Positions 1 through 8,765 of a DNA stretch of 64,000 nucleotides are shown here, one piece after another. Each line of letters opens with the position of its first letter. The stretch's first letter is position 1. A program made the position numbers and the translations under genes. This DNA comes from Desulfallas sp. Bu1-1 (GTDB lineage Bacteria; Bacillota; Desulfotomaculia; Desulfotomaculales; Desulfallaceae): the NCBI RefSeq assembly GCF_015594625.1, contig NZ_JADNRQ010000004.1, positions 124,001 through 188,000 on the forward strand, given 5' to 3'. Below the pieces are notes generated by a model. The model was not told where the DNA came from and searched no databases. It was given only the letters and a program-made list of their open reading frames with translations.

Positions 1-511
1 GTAAAAACATTAGTATCACATATAAATAGAATTGCGTTTGTTCAAAACCGGTAAATAGCTAAAATTCAGCGAAAGTTCCAGAGAGATACTGACCAAATAA
101 AAAACTCCTTATAATAGAGATATGGGTTGTCTTTGCCCAAATCTCCAGAATAAGGAGAACTACAGTGCAGTTCAAGGATACTATATAATTTTTATTATAT
201 CAACTGCATAAACTACTTTATAATAAAATTCTCCTCAGTGTCTTGACAACTAAAAAGTAAATCTCAGCGAGTATCGGTATGGATTAACTTTGGTAATATA
301 GATATGATCACTTCGACGCCAGACCCATGTCTATATTACCACCGTCCATTGATCGTCAAATTTGAGTGAAAAATTAAGTTTACCAGTAAAGGGTACGACA
401 AACGGAACAGTTTTGCGTACCCTATAATTTTACTTTCGAACGAGGGGTAAAATTTTTCCGGCGCCGAAATTATTCGCACCGACCGGGACGGAGCGGTTAT
501 GTTCAGCACCT
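1..511. other. A+T-rich non-coding stretch
   Basis: No open frame here looks like a real gene. The sequence is A+T rich, with a consensus-like TATAAT at 110-115 but no convincing -35 partner. The right part (about 430-511) is more G+C rich and leads directly into the hairpin cluster at 521-607, so it may be the decayed end of a mobile element's coding region. I recognise no protein in it. Confidence 0.4.
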
Positions 512-610
512 GTTCAACTACCCCCAACTGAAGTTGGGGGGTTGCGGCACTCATGCTTAAGTCGACTTTCAGTCGATACCAATCCCACCTGCTTTAGCAG
601 GCGGTGGTTA
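512..610 (+). mobile_element. Hairpin cluster resembling an IS200/IS605-family right end / omegaRNA 3' region (remnant)
   Basis: Three hairpins lie in about 90 bp: a perfect 9-bp stem at 521-529/532-540, a 5-bp stem at 563-567/571-575, and a stem at 585-592/597-607 with a TTTA loop and a small bulge. Sequences of this form follow tnpB genes in IS200/IS605 elements of Firmicutes, where the right end also encodes the omegaRNA scaffold. That family link is from memory of similar sequences. No tnpA or tnpB frame is present in the 511 bp available to the left, so only a remnant, or the end of an element starting outside the window, could be present. Confidence 0.42.
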
Positions 611-718
611 AGTTTAATTTCGGGATTTTTTGTGCTTAAAAGGATAAATATTGCGAATGGAGTAATTACTTTAACGCGGAGTAAATCTTTGTGTTTTCTT
701 AGCAAGGGGGGCTAACGG

Positions 719-3700
719 GTGGACCATGCTGAAATCAACTCCTTCAACCTGGCGGTGCTCAACTCGCTGACGGCGCATATTGCTGTTTTGGACGGCGAAG
801 GCAATATCATCGCCGTAAACGAATCCTGGAAGCAATTCGGCCGGGAGAATGGCGCCGACGCCGCCACTATTTCCGCCACCGGCCGGAATTACCTGGAAGC
901 CTGCCGGCGGGGGGCAGGTGAGGGTTGCGCTACGTCGGCCCTTGCCCTGGCCGGGATTCAGTCCGTTTTGGAAGGTTCCCGTGCCCGGTTTGCCATGGAA
1001 TATCCATGTCATGCGCCAGGGGAAAAACGGTGGTTTCTGTTGAATGTAACCCGCCTGTCCGGCGGGACCGGTGGAGCGGTGGTTTCACATACCGATATCA
1101 CGGGGCGGAAGAAAAACGAGGAGCGGCAGCAAGCGGAACTGGCCATACTGTCCGAACTGGCTAATTTTAAAAACTTAAAGCAATCAATCAGTAATGTACT
1201 TAAAATATTAACCGGGGTGATCGGCTGCGATGCGGCCGCCATTAGACTTTCCGAAGGAGATGATTTCACTTACTTCGCCCACACTGGTTTTGAGCCGGAC
1301 TTTATAGCAAAGGAATATTCCCTGTGTTCCTTTACCCCGGACGGAACGCCGAAAAAAAGCGACGATGGAAGAACCGTTCTGGAATGCCTGTGCGGCAAAG
1401 TGTTGCGGAACCAATTGAGCGGTTTTATCAACGAAAAGTACCTGACCAATTATGGTAGTTTTTTTACCGGCTCCGCTTCTTTGCTGCGGGAAGATCCGGC
1501 CGGGCCGCTGCAACTGGAGGGACCCTGGCGGCTTACCTGTTTGACTGCCGGTTTCGAAACCCTGGTGCTGGTGCCCATTAAGGATGAAGGTGAAAACATC
1601 GGTCTCTTGCAGCTGAACGGAACGGGCAAAGACCGCGTTTCCCGCGAGGACATGCCCTTTTTGGAACTGGTTAGCAGGCATATCGCTTCCGCCATAAGGC
1701 ATTTAAAAGATGCGGAGGCCCTTCAAAAACGGATGTTGTACGACCGGGTCACGGCCGGGGCCATGGCCATCTTGTCGGGGTATGATAATCGCGGCGAAGT
1801 GTTGAAAAAATTAATCGACCTGCTCACCAGACGTCTGGGTTACAATGCAGGGGCCTACTACGCTTATGACGAGTGGACACGGTCCTTTGAACGGGTTATT
1901 TGCCGGTCCGTTCAAAATGATCCCGTGGGAACACCCGCATCCCTTGAGGATCAGGCGATCATCGACACGGCTTTTGACAAGCGGACCCTGATTATTGAAC
2001 GGCAGGAAAAAGCCGGGCTTTCTACGAGCGCCGGTCATCCCCTTGTTCGGGCTATTTTTCCGGTATATTACCAGCAAATGATCCAGGGGGTGCTTTTAAT
2101 TGATGCGGGCAGAGCTGTGGAAGAGGAAGAAATTAAATTCCTGGAAAAGGTGGCTGTGCAACTGGGTATCACCCTGCACGGCATCAAGCAGTTTGAGGAT
2201 CTGAAGCTTTTATCACAGGAACTCGGCGACAGGCAGCGGGAAATAGAAAGCAAAAACCGGGAACTGGAACATGCCAACAAGGCTAAAAGCGAGTTTCTCA
2301 CCAACATGAGCCACGAGCTCAGAACGCCTCTCAATTCCGTGATCGGTTTTTCCGAGTTGTTGGAAAGACAGCTTTTTGGCCAGCTAAACGAACGCCAAAT
2401 GGAGTACGTCAGGGATATCAAGGAAAGCGGGGAACACCTGCTGGCCTTGATCAATGACATCCTCGATCTTTCCAAGATCGAGGCGGGGGCCATGGAGTTG
2501 GACTTAAGCGACGTATTCCTGCCCGACCTTTTGCAGGGCAGCATCCGCATGTTCCGGGAAAAAGCCATGAAAAAGAATATCAAACTGGATATGCGGCTTG
2601 ATGAAAGGGTCGGAACCGTATTTGCCGATGCCCGTAAAATCAAACAGGTTATTTTTAATCTGCTGTCCAACGCGCTTAAGTTTACGCCGGAAGGCGGAAA
2701 GGTCGAACTGTCCGTCACCCTGGAGAACAACAGCGTGCTGGTCCGGGTACGCGATACCGGTATCGGGATATCGGAAGAGGACAGGGAAAAAATCTTCCTG
2801 GAGTTTTCCCAGGTGGACGGGTCTCTGTCCAGGCGGCACGAGGGAACGGGTTTGGGCTTGGCTTTGTCCAAGAAACTGGTGGAAATGCACGGTGGTAAGA
2901 TCTGGGTGGAAAGTGAACTGGGCGTGGGAAGTGAGTTTATATTCAGCCTTCCCGCGGAACCGGTGCCGCCGCCGGCAGAGGCGCGGAGTGACCGACCCGG
3001 CCGGGGTGCGGATATTGATCAGCGGCCCGGAAAAGAACCCCTGGTACTGGTTGTTGAGGATGATGACCGGGATGCCAGGTTGATTGAGTCTTATTTAAAG
3101 AGCGAAGGTTACCGGGTGGTCCGCGCGGTGAACGGCCGGCAAGGCCTGGAAATGGCCCGGAAGCTGTACCCGCAGATAATTACTCTGGATATATTGATGC
3201 CGGTGATGGATGGATGGGGTTTGTTGAAAAAGCTTCAGGCCGACCGGGAATTAAGGGGTATACCCGTAATTATCATTTCGGTGGTTTCGGATTTGAAAAA
3301 AGGCCTGGATTTCGGGGCGTCGGAGGTTCTGGTAAAGCCGTTCGACCCCGGTATCTTGGCCGGCATTGTCCGCAACAGGTTGAGCAAAGACGCTTCACCC
3401 GTATTCAGGCGCTTACCCACCATTCTGGTTATTGATGACGACCCCAGGGCCGTGGAAATTATTGCGGGCAATTTGACGGATCACGGTTATCGCGTGCTCA
3501 AAGCCTACGGCGGCGCGGAGGGGATCAGAAGGGCCCGGGAAGACAGGATTGACCTTATTTTGCTTGACCTGATGATGCCCGAGATCAACGGCTTCGAGGT
3601 GGTTAAAACAATTAAACGGGACCCCCGGCTCAAGCACGTGCCGGTAATTGTACTCACGGCCAAAATATTAACCAGGGGGGATTACGAGAAACTGCAGGGG

Positions 3701-3811
3701 TTGGTTGAAGCGGTTAAGGAAAAAGGCAGCTTCAGCCCGACCTTGCTGCTTGCCGAGGTGCGCAGGGTGCTGGAAAGGCGGGGTACGGGCGGGGGTGATT
3801 TGACGCAATGA
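719..3811 (+). CDS. Soluble hybrid sensor histidine kinase (PAS-GAF-GAF-HisKA-HATPase-REC-REC)
   Basis: A 1030-residue sensor kinase with no transmembrane segment, so cytoplasmic sensing is likely. Approximate order: PAS (10-135), GAF (140-335), a second GAF-like domain (350-490), a short coiled coil, HisKA with phospho-acceptor His532 in SHELRTPLNS, HATPase_c with N-box NLLSNALKF, DTGIGI and GTGLGLAL, then two receiver domains with Asp824 (LDILMP) and Asp950 (LDLMMP). The start is GTG, with a purine-rich AGGGGGG about 8 bases upstream. It overlaps the next gene, a lone receiver, by four bases (ATGA), so the pair forms one phosphorelay. The ligand is unknown, and no output DNA-binding domain lies nearby. 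Confidence 0.93.
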   Translation: MDHAEINSFNLAVLNSLTAHIAVLDGEGNIIAVNESWKQFGRENGADAATISATGRNYLEACRRGAGEGCATSALALAGIQSVLEGSRARFAMEYPCHAPGEKRWFLLNVTRLSGGTGGAVVSHTDITGRKKNEERQQAELAILSELANFKNLKQSISNVLKILTGVIGCDAAAIRLSEGDDFTYFAHTGFEPDFIAKEYSLCSFTPDGTPKKSDDGRTVLECLCGKVLRNQLSGFINEKYLTNYGSFFTGSASLLREDPAGPLQLEGPWRLTCLTAGFETLVLVPIKDEGENIGLLQLNGTGKDRVSREDMPFLELVSRHIASAIRHLKDAEALQKRMLYDRVTAGAMAILSGYDNRGEVLKKLIDLLTRRLGYNAGAYYAYDEWTRSFERVICRSVQNDPVGTPASLEDQAIIDTAFDKRTLIIERQEKAGLSTSAGHPLVRAIFPVYYQQMIQGVLLIDAGRAVEEEEIKFLEKVAVQLGITLHGIKQFEDLKLLSQELGDRQREIESKNRELEHANKAKSEFLTNMSHELRTPLNSVIGFSELLERQLFGQLNERQMEYVRDIKESGEHLLALINDILDLSKIEAGAMELDLSDVFLPDLLQGSIRMFREKAMKKNIKLDMRLDERVGTVFADARKIKQVIFNLLSNALKFTPEGGKVELSVTLENNSVLVRVRDTGIGISEEDREKIFLEFSQVDGSLSRRHEGTGLGLALSKKLVEMHGGKIWVESELGVGSEFIFSLPAEPVPPPAEARSDRPGRGADIDQRPGKEPLVLVVEDDDRDARLIESYLKSEGYRVVRAVNGRQGLEMARKLYPQIITLDILMPVMDGWGLLKKLQADRELRGIPVIIISVVSDLKKGLDFGASEVLVKPFDPGILAGIVRNRLSKDASPVFRRLPTILVIDDDPRAVEIIAGNLTDHGYRVLKAYGGAEGIRRAREDRIDLILLDLMMPEINGFEVVKTIKRDPRLKHVPVIVLTAKILTRGDYEKLQGLVEAVKEKGSFSPTLLLAEVRRVLERRGTGGGDLTQ

Positions 3812-4188
3812 AAAGCAAGGTGATTTTAATCATTGAGGATAATGAAAAAAATTTACGCTTGGTCCACGACATCCTGGAATCACAGGGTTACAGGGTTATA
3901 CAGGCCCGCAGCGGTAAAGAGGGAATTGAGACGGCGCGGGAGCAAAGACCAGATCTCATCATCATGGATATCCAGATGCCCGGTATTGACGGCATAACGG
4001 CAACCAGGATCCTCAAACAGGATGAACGGACCTGTAACATACCGGTCATCGCTTTAACCGCCATGGCCATGAAGGGCGACAGGGACCGAATTTTACAGGC
4101 CGGGTGCGACGGGTACCTACCAAAACCTGTCCGGTTTGACGCGCTTCTGGAAGCGGTGGAGAACGGCTTTAAGCCGGACAAGGATTGA
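3808..4188 (+). CDS. Single-domain response regulator (DivK/CheY-like)
   Basis: A 126-residue stand-alone receiver domain. The acidic pocket is Glu10-Asp11, the phospho-acceptor is Asp54 (IIMDIQMPG), the conserved Thr is in ALTAMA and the Lys is in LPKPV. There is no output domain, so it must pass phosphate on or act by protein contact. Its ATG overlaps the stop of the hybrid kinase (ATGA), which implies translational coupling and makes that kinase its likely partner. It is most like DivK-type receivers that follow multi-receiver kinases. No signal for separate regulation is visible. Confidence 0.92.
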   Translation: MKSKVILIIEDNEKNLRLVHDILESQGYRVIQARSGKEGIETAREQRPDLIIMDIQMPGIDGITATRILKQDERTCNIPVIALTAMAMKGDRDRILQAGCDGYLPKPVRFDALLEAVENGFKPDKD

Positions 4189-4209
4189 CCCGTCGCGAGG
4201 TAATTTGTC

Positions 4210-5568
4210 CTAGTTGCCCAGGCTGTGAACAGGCGCCGGGATCCGGCCTCCCCGTTTGATGAAACCGGCGGAGGAAAAACGGTGCACCGGCATCACCGGC
4301 GCCCGGCCCAGCAGGCCGCCGAATTCCACGTGGTCGCCCACTTGTTTGCCGGGGGCGGGGATTATCCGCACGGCGGTGGTTTTCTGGTTAATGACGCCGA
4401 TGGCCACTTCATCGGCAATTATAGCCGAGATAGTTTCCGCGGTGGTATCCCCCGGCACAGCGATCATGTCCAGGCCCACCGAGCATACGCAGGTCATGGC
4501 CTCCAGTTTGTCCAGGTGCAAAGCGCCTTCTTCCACCGCCCTGATCATGCCGGCGTCCTCGCTGACCGGGATGAAAGCGCCGGAAAGGCCGCCCACGTAA
4601 GACGAGGCCATGGCGCCGCCCTTTTTGACGGCGTCGTTCAATAAGGCCAGGGCCGCTGTAGTGCCGTGGGTGCCGCAGCGCTCCAGCCCCATGGCTTCCA
4701 GTATTTCGGCCACGCTGTCACCTACCGCCGGGGTGGGGGCCAGGGAGATATCCACGATGCCGAAGGGCACGCCCAGCCGCGCCGCCGCGGTGCGCCCCAC
4801 CAATTCGCCCATGCGGGTGATCTTGAAGGCGGTTTTTTTGATTGTTTCGGCCAGGGTGCCGAAATCGCCGTCTCCTGCCCGCTCCACGGCCCGCTTGACC
4901 ACGCCGGGCCCGCTAACTCCCACGTTGATGACCGATTCCGGTTCGCCCACACCGTGAAAGGCGCCGGCCATGAAGGGATTATCCTCGGGCACATTGGCGA
5001 AAACCACCAGCTTGGCGCAACCCAGACCGTCGCGCTCGGCGGTCAGGGATGCGGTTTCCTTGATTACCCGGCCCATCAGTGCCACTGCGTCCATGTTGAT
5101 GCCCGCATGAGTGGTGGCTACGTTAACCGACGAACACACCCGCTCGGTATAAGCCAGGGCGGTGGGGATGGAATCGATCAGTTTCCTGTCGCCGCCGGTG
5201 ATGCCCTTGTGCACAAGAGCCGAGTAGCCGCCGATAAAGTTGACCCCCACCTCGGCTGCCGCCCGGTCAAGGGTTTGGGCGAAGATCATGTAATCCCCGG
5301 ATTGGCTGCACCCCGCCACCAGCGCGATCGGTGTCACCGAAATGCGCTTATTGACGATCGGGATACCGTATTCCCGCTCGATGTCTTCCCCCACCCGGAC
5401 GAGGTTGCCGGCCAGCCTGGTGATTTTATCATAAATTTTGGTGCAGGCGACCCGGGGGTCGGCGTCCGCGCAATCCAGCAAATTAATGCCCATGGTGATG
5501 GTGCGGATATCCAGGTGTTCTTCCTGGACCATTTTAATTGTCTCCACGATTTCCTGAATGGTAAGCAA
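4210..5568 (-). CDS. PFL family protein (UPF0210/DUF711)
   Basis: A 452-residue member of the UPF0210 family, distantly related in fold to pyruvate formate-lyase. Members are widespread in anaerobes and their biochemical role is not established. Length and features such as [10 protein letters not shown] near the N-terminus and the Gly-rich stretch after [12 protein letters not shown] fit the family. The start is TTG with AGGAGGGG five bases upstream. It is the last gene of a minus-strand operon after larC2 and an ACT-domain protein, and the ACT-UPF0210 pairing is common in Firmicutes. I see no glycyl-radical motif, so it is probably not a classical glycyl radical enzyme. Confidence 0.9.
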   Translation of the reverse strand: MLTIQEIVETIKMVQEEHLDIRTITMGINLLDCADADPRVACTKIYDKITRLAGNLVRVGEDIEREYGIPIVNKRISVTPIALVAGCSQSGDYMIFAQTLDRAAAEVGVNFIGGYSALVHKGITGGDRKLIDSIPTALAYTERVCSSVNVATTHAGINMDAVALMGRVIKETASLTAERDGLGCAKLVVFANVPEDNPFMAGAFHGVGEPESVINVGVSGPGVVKRAVERAGDGDFGTLAETIKKTAFKITRMGELVGRTAAARLGVPFGIVDISLAPTPAVGDSVAEILEAMGLERCGTHGTTAALALLNDAVKKGGAMASSYVGGLSGAFIPVSEDAGMIRAVEEGALHLDKLEAMTCVCSVGLDMIAVPGDTTAETISAIIADEVAIGVINQKTTAVRIIPAPGKQVGDHVEFGGLLGRAPVMPVHRFSSAGFIKRGGRIPAPVHSLGN

Positions 5569-5584
5569 AATAACCCCTCCTGTA

Positions 5585-5887
5585 TTACAACCTGTGCATG
5601 AAGTTGAATACGTCCTCGTTTTGGGCGTCTATGCGCACCCCCAGTTCGAAGCCTTTGGCGATAAGACGGTCCTTGAGCGTGGAGAGGTCGATTTTGCTTT
5701 GTTCCATGTCGGCGATGAGCACCATGACCAGGAATTCCTGCATGATAGTCTGGCTGATGTCGAGGATATTGATATTGTTTTCAGCCAGGATAGTGGTGAC
5801 ACCGGCGATGATGCCCACCCGGTCCGGGCCTATGACGCTGATGATGACGCGCCGGCCCTTTTTTTCGCCCGCGTTCAAGTATTTCAT
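5585..5887 (-). CDS. ACT domain-containing protein (UPF0237 type)
   Basis: A 100-residue protein made of one ACT domain ([23 protein letters not shown] onward, about residues 13-90), the small ligand-binding fold often used for amino-acid sensing. Its ATG overlaps the larC2 stop (ATGA), and the UPF0210 gene follows 16 bases after its own stop, so the three genes are one transcript. ACT/UPF0210 pairs recur in Firmicutes, so it probably regulates or binds the UPF0210 protein; this is inferred from gene order. The ligand is unknown. The first 12 residues are charged and could be a short extension. Confidence 0.88.
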   Translation of the reverse strand: MKYLNAGEKKGRRVIISVIGPDRVGIIAGVTTILAENNINILDISQTIMQEFLVMVLIADMEQSKIDLSTLKDRLIAKGFELGVRIDAQNEDVFNFMHRL

Positions 5888-6378
5888 TGGATATCGCTCC
5901 CGTTTTCTTTTTCCTTTGTCTTTTCAGCCGCCAGCAAGGCGGCGTTGTAAACCTCCCGGATGGGGACGCCGCGTTCCAGCGCGCGGGCCCGGCAATCCTC
6001 AAATTCGGGGCTGAACCGGGCGGGGGTCTCCCCGTTGCCTGCATAGGCGATTTTTACCCGCACCGGGCCGTATTCCGTCGTTACGGTTAAAAAGCCCCGC
6101 GGCAAACAGGCGCGGTTTTCCGCGCGCACGCGTACGCCCAGGGTGGATGTTTCTTTGAATATTTCGGTCATGATGACGTCCCGGTTTTCTTTACGAGCTA
6201 GTACGGTAAGCATTACACCGGGGCGGCCCTTTTTCATAATGATTGGCTGAAGGTAAGCGTCCAGCGCCCCTTCCGCCAGGAGTTTTTCAATCAGGTATGG
6301 GTAAAATTCGGGATTCATGTCGTCAATGGCTGTTTCCAGCACCAGTATTTCTTCCCATGTGTAATTCATCGTTCTCAA
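5884..6378 (-). CDS. larC2: LarC C-terminal half (LarC2), nickel insertion protein of the NPN cofactor pathway
   Basis: The 164-residue product matches only the C-terminal part of LarC: the block ETAIDDMNPEFYPYLIEKL near the start, then IIMKKGRPGVMLTVL. In full-length LarC this block follows the N-terminal domain directly. Here the N-terminal half (larC1) lies about 47 kb away at 53437. LarC is a CTP-dependent nickel-inserting cyclometallase that completes the pincer nickel cofactor of lactate racemase. In Lactiplantibacillus plantarum the two halves are adjacent and joined by ribosomal frameshifting, which is impossible here. The start is TTG 6378 with GGAGGAAG upstream, or ATG 6369. It overlaps the ACT gene by four bases. 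Confidence 0.85.
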   Translation of the reverse strand: MRTMNYTWEEILVLETAIDDMNPEFYPYLIEKLLAEGALDAYLQPIIMKKGRPGVMLTVLARKENRDVIMTEIFKETSTLGVRVRAENRACLPRGFLTVTTEYGPVRVKIAYAGNGETPARFSPEFEDCRARALERGVPIREVYNAALLAAEKTKEKENGSDIQ

Positions 6379-6847
6379 TTTGCTTTACTTCCTCCATTAT
6401 TATATCCGGGATTTGTTGGATTGTCCCGTTAATATTTCGCCTGTGGCAGATGAGATTCCTTTATTGAAAATTTAGTTATATTTCATTGACAAACTGTTTT
6501 AAACAATGTAACCTGAAAGAAATGTCCAAATTGTACCAGATTTTCAGTTTTGATAATTAGTTAAATGATATTACTGTGAAAACCCGGTATTTGTATCTGG
6601 CGTTCCGGTGGTTTCTTCCGTTCGTTTCGCAATTTTACTCTTGAGACCGGTGAAGCTTGTAGTTAACGCTTGCAACCTGCTGCCCAACTACTTCTTCACG
6701 CCCTAAGGGGTCGTGGCTCTTGGGATATGACGGGCTAGTGACCGCATCCAGTGCTTCACTCACTCTAGAAATCCACCGGACGCCTGCCGCTGTGGTGTTA
6801 TTACAGCTAAATCGTTTAATAAATTAATCACAAAGGAGGTAATGTTA
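6379..6847. other. Intergenic region between larC2 and the first AOR gene
   Basis: A divergent intergenic region of about 470 bp. The left third (6379-6575) is A+T rich and should carry the promoter of the larC2 operon. The right part holds copy A of the dispersed repeat (6583-6790). GGAGGT at 6835-6840 is the ribosome binding site of the AOR gene. I see no open frame worth calling. Confidence 0.7.
6583..6790 (-). repeat. Dispersed non-coding repeat, copy A
   Basis: Read on the minus strand, this matches copies B (43552-43832) and C (53235-53405). Shared blocks include GTCATATCCC, GGCGTGAAG, GCAAGCGTTAACTA and TAAAATTGCGAAACGAACG, followed by a CCGG.GCGCCA-type block. The end near 6790 shares about 40 bp with the start of copy B (GAGTGAGT.AGCACTGGATGCGG). 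Copy A lacks the hairpin insert seen in B. There is no coding capacity. It sits directly upstream of the AOR gene but points away from it. It may be a miniature mobile element or a structured RNA. Confidence 0.8.
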
Positions 6848-8575
6848 ATGGCAAAATTTCTCAGGGTTGATATGTCCGGAAAAAAGGCTGTCTATGAAGA
6901 AGTACCGGAGAAATACCTGGCGCTGGGCGGCCGGGCATTAACTTCCCAGCTGGTGGCCGACGAAGTGCCCCCCACTTGCGACCCGCTGGGGCCGTTCAAC
7001 AAGCTGGTCATCGCCCCCGGCCTGCTCTCGGGTACCAGCGCGCCGTCCTCCGGGCGCCTGTCCGTAGGCGGCAAGAGCCCGCTCACCGGCGGCATCAAGG
7101 AAGCCAACGCGGGCGGCATTACTTCGCAGAAACTGGCCAACCTGGGGATCAAGGCCATCATTGTTGAAGGCAAGCCTGCCGGTGGAGGTTTATCCCTGCT
7201 TAAAATTACCCCGGACGGCGCAGAATTATTGCCAGCCGACGATCTGGCCGGCAAGGGGACCTACGAGGTGACCGCCACCTGTCGCCGGCGCTACGGCGAT
7301 AAAGTTGGCGTAATTACCATCGGCCCCGCCGGTGAAATGCTCATGCTGTCCGCCGGTGTGACCAATAACGACAGCGACGGCAACAGCAGCCGCTACGCCG
7401 GGCGCGGCGGCCTGGGCGCCGTGATGGGCTCCAAGGGCCTGAAAGCCATCGTGGTGGACTGCCCCAAAACATTCGACGTGCCGGTTAAGGACCCTGAGCG
7501 GTTCAAGGCGGCGGCTAAAAAATTTTCCAAGATCCTGCTGGACAACCCGACCTGCGGCCAGGGCCTGCCCAATTACGGCACCAACGTGCTGATGAACATT
7601 ATCAACGAGGCTGGAGCGCTGCCTGTACGCAACTTCAGATTCGGACGTTTCGACAAAGCGGGTGAGGTCAGCGGTGAGAAGTTGGCCGAGGTGGCCGTCG
7701 CCCGCGGCGGCAAGGCCACTCATGCCTGCCATCCCGGCTGCGTCATGCGCTGCTCCAACGTGTATCCCATGCCGGACGGCAAGGTCTGCGCTCCCATCGA
7801 GTACGAAACCGCCTGGTGCTTTGGACCAAACCTGGAAATCGGCGACCTGGACGTGATTGCCAAATTGAACTATATCTGCAATGACGTGGGGCTGGATACC
7901 ATTGAAACGGGCTGCACCCTGGGCGTGCTTATGGAGGCGGGCGTGATCCCCTTCGGTGACGGCCAGGCCGCCATCGCCGCCCTGGAGGAAGTGGGCAAGG
8001 GCACCCCGCTGGGCCGGATTATCGGCAGCGGCGCCACCAACGCCGGCAAGGTGTTCGGTGTCACCCGGGTACCCGCCGTGAAGGGCCAGGGCATCCCGGC
8101 CTACGACCCGCGCGCCTGCAAGGGCAACGGCGTTACTTACGCCACCACCCCCATGGGCGCCGACCATACCGCGGGATACGCCGTTACGGCCAATATTCTC
8201 AGAGTGGGCGGCTATGTCAACCCGTTGGAACCCTTCGGCCAGGTGGAATTGTCCCGCAACCTGCAGGTGGCCACCGCCGCCGTGGACTCCACGGGCCTGT
8301 GCCTGTTCGTGGCCTTTGCGGTACTGGACAACCCCGAGGCTTTACCCGCAATAGTAGAAATGATTAACGCCCAGTACGGCACCGCGCTGACGGTGGAAGA
8401 CGTGGCCGCACTGGGGCAAAACGTGCTCAAGGTGGAGCGCAAGTTCAACCAGGAAGCCGGCTTTACCAGGGCCGACGACCGGCTGCCCGAGTTCTTCTAC
8501 ACCGAGGAGTTGCCGCCGCATAACACCAGGTTTGACGTCAAGGGCGAAGAACTGGACGAGGTGTTCAACTTTTAA
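6848..8575 (+). CDS. Aldehyde:ferredoxin oxidoreductase (tungsten-type), paralogue 1
   Basis: A 575-residue AOR-family enzyme that oxidises an aldehyde to the acid, reduces ferredoxin and uses a tungsten- or molybdenum-bispterin. The N-terminal cofactor region contains SGRLSVGGKSPLTGG and NAGG. Putative [4Fe-4S] ligands are Cys294, Cys298, Cys302 (CHPGCVMRC) and Cys485 (GLCLF). The first three are spaced CX3CX3C, whereas the archaeal AOR pattern is CX2CX3C. ATG 6848 is chosen because GGAGGT lies seven bases upstream; ATG 6842 is too close to it. It is flanked by repeat A and a terminator, so it is monocistronic. It is strikingly similar to the AOR at 16770 but more G+C rich. The substrate is unknown. 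Confidence 0.93.
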   Translation: MAKFLRVDMSGKKAVYEEVPEKYLALGGRALTSQLVADEVPPTCDPLGPFNKLVIAPGLLSGTSAPSSGRLSVGGKSPLTGGIKEANAGGITSQKLANLGIKAIIVEGKPAGGGLSLLKITPDGAELLPADDLAGKGTYEVTATCRRRYGDKVGVITIGPAGEMLMLSAGVTNNDSDGNSSRYAGRGGLGAVMGSKGLKAIVVDCPKTFDVPVKDPERFKAAAKKFSKILLDNPTCGQGLPNYGTNVLMNIINEAGALPVRNFRFGRFDKAGEVSGEKLAEVAVARGGKATHACHPGCVMRCSNVYPMPDGKVCAPIEYETAWCFGPNLEIGDLDVIAKLNYICNDVGLDTIETGCTLGVLMEAGVIPFGDGQAAIAALEEVGKGTPLGRIIGSGATNAGKVFGVTRVPAVKGQGIPAYDPRACKGNGVTYATTPMGADHTAGYAVTANILRVGGYVNPLEPFGQVELSRNLQVATAAVDSTGLCLFVAFAVLDNPEALPAIVEMINAQYGTALTVEDVAALGQNVLKVERKFNQEAGFTRADDRLPEFFYTEELPPHNTRFDVKGEELDEVFNF

Positions 8576-8663
8576 GACGAGGTATTTACTTTTCATCTGA
8601 AAATAGCCGTATGCTATTTTCATGCTCGGTTGTGAGTCAGAGGTACATGGGGATTTAATATAT

Positions 8664-8704
8664 AAAAAGCGGGGTTACGGTGGGTTACTTCAACCCCGCT
8701 TTTT
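8664..8704 (+). terminator. Rho-independent terminator of the first AOR gene
   Basis: A perfect 13-bp stem (8664-8676 with 8692-8704) with a 15-base loop; the descending arm ends in a T-run. It lies between the AOR stop and the convergent kinase gene. The A-run on the other side means it may also work for the minus strand. Confidence 0.9.
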
Positions 8705-8765
8705 TATAACTATAACATAGCTGCTAAAAAGGGAAGGTCGTATGTAGAATGGCTTAAAACCCGAT

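Noticed and set aside
336-554. 72-residue minus-strand frame at the left end
   Set aside because: Runs through the IS605-like hairpin and A+T-rich DNA; start codon lies in the structured end, no family match recognised.
4666-5601. 311-residue plus-strand frame opposite the UPF0210 gene
   Set aside because: It is the complement of a clear family gene in a G+C-rich region, is His/Gly/Asp-rich with no recognisable domain and has no ribosome binding site.
6842-6847. Start of the first AOR at ATG 6842
   Set aside because: Only one base from the GGAGGT; ATG 6848 is seven bases away and gives the family-like N-terminus.
7226-8167. 313-residue minus-strand frame opposite the first AOR
   Set aside because: Low-complexity (Gly, His, Ala) shadow of the AOR reading frame; no start signal and no family features.
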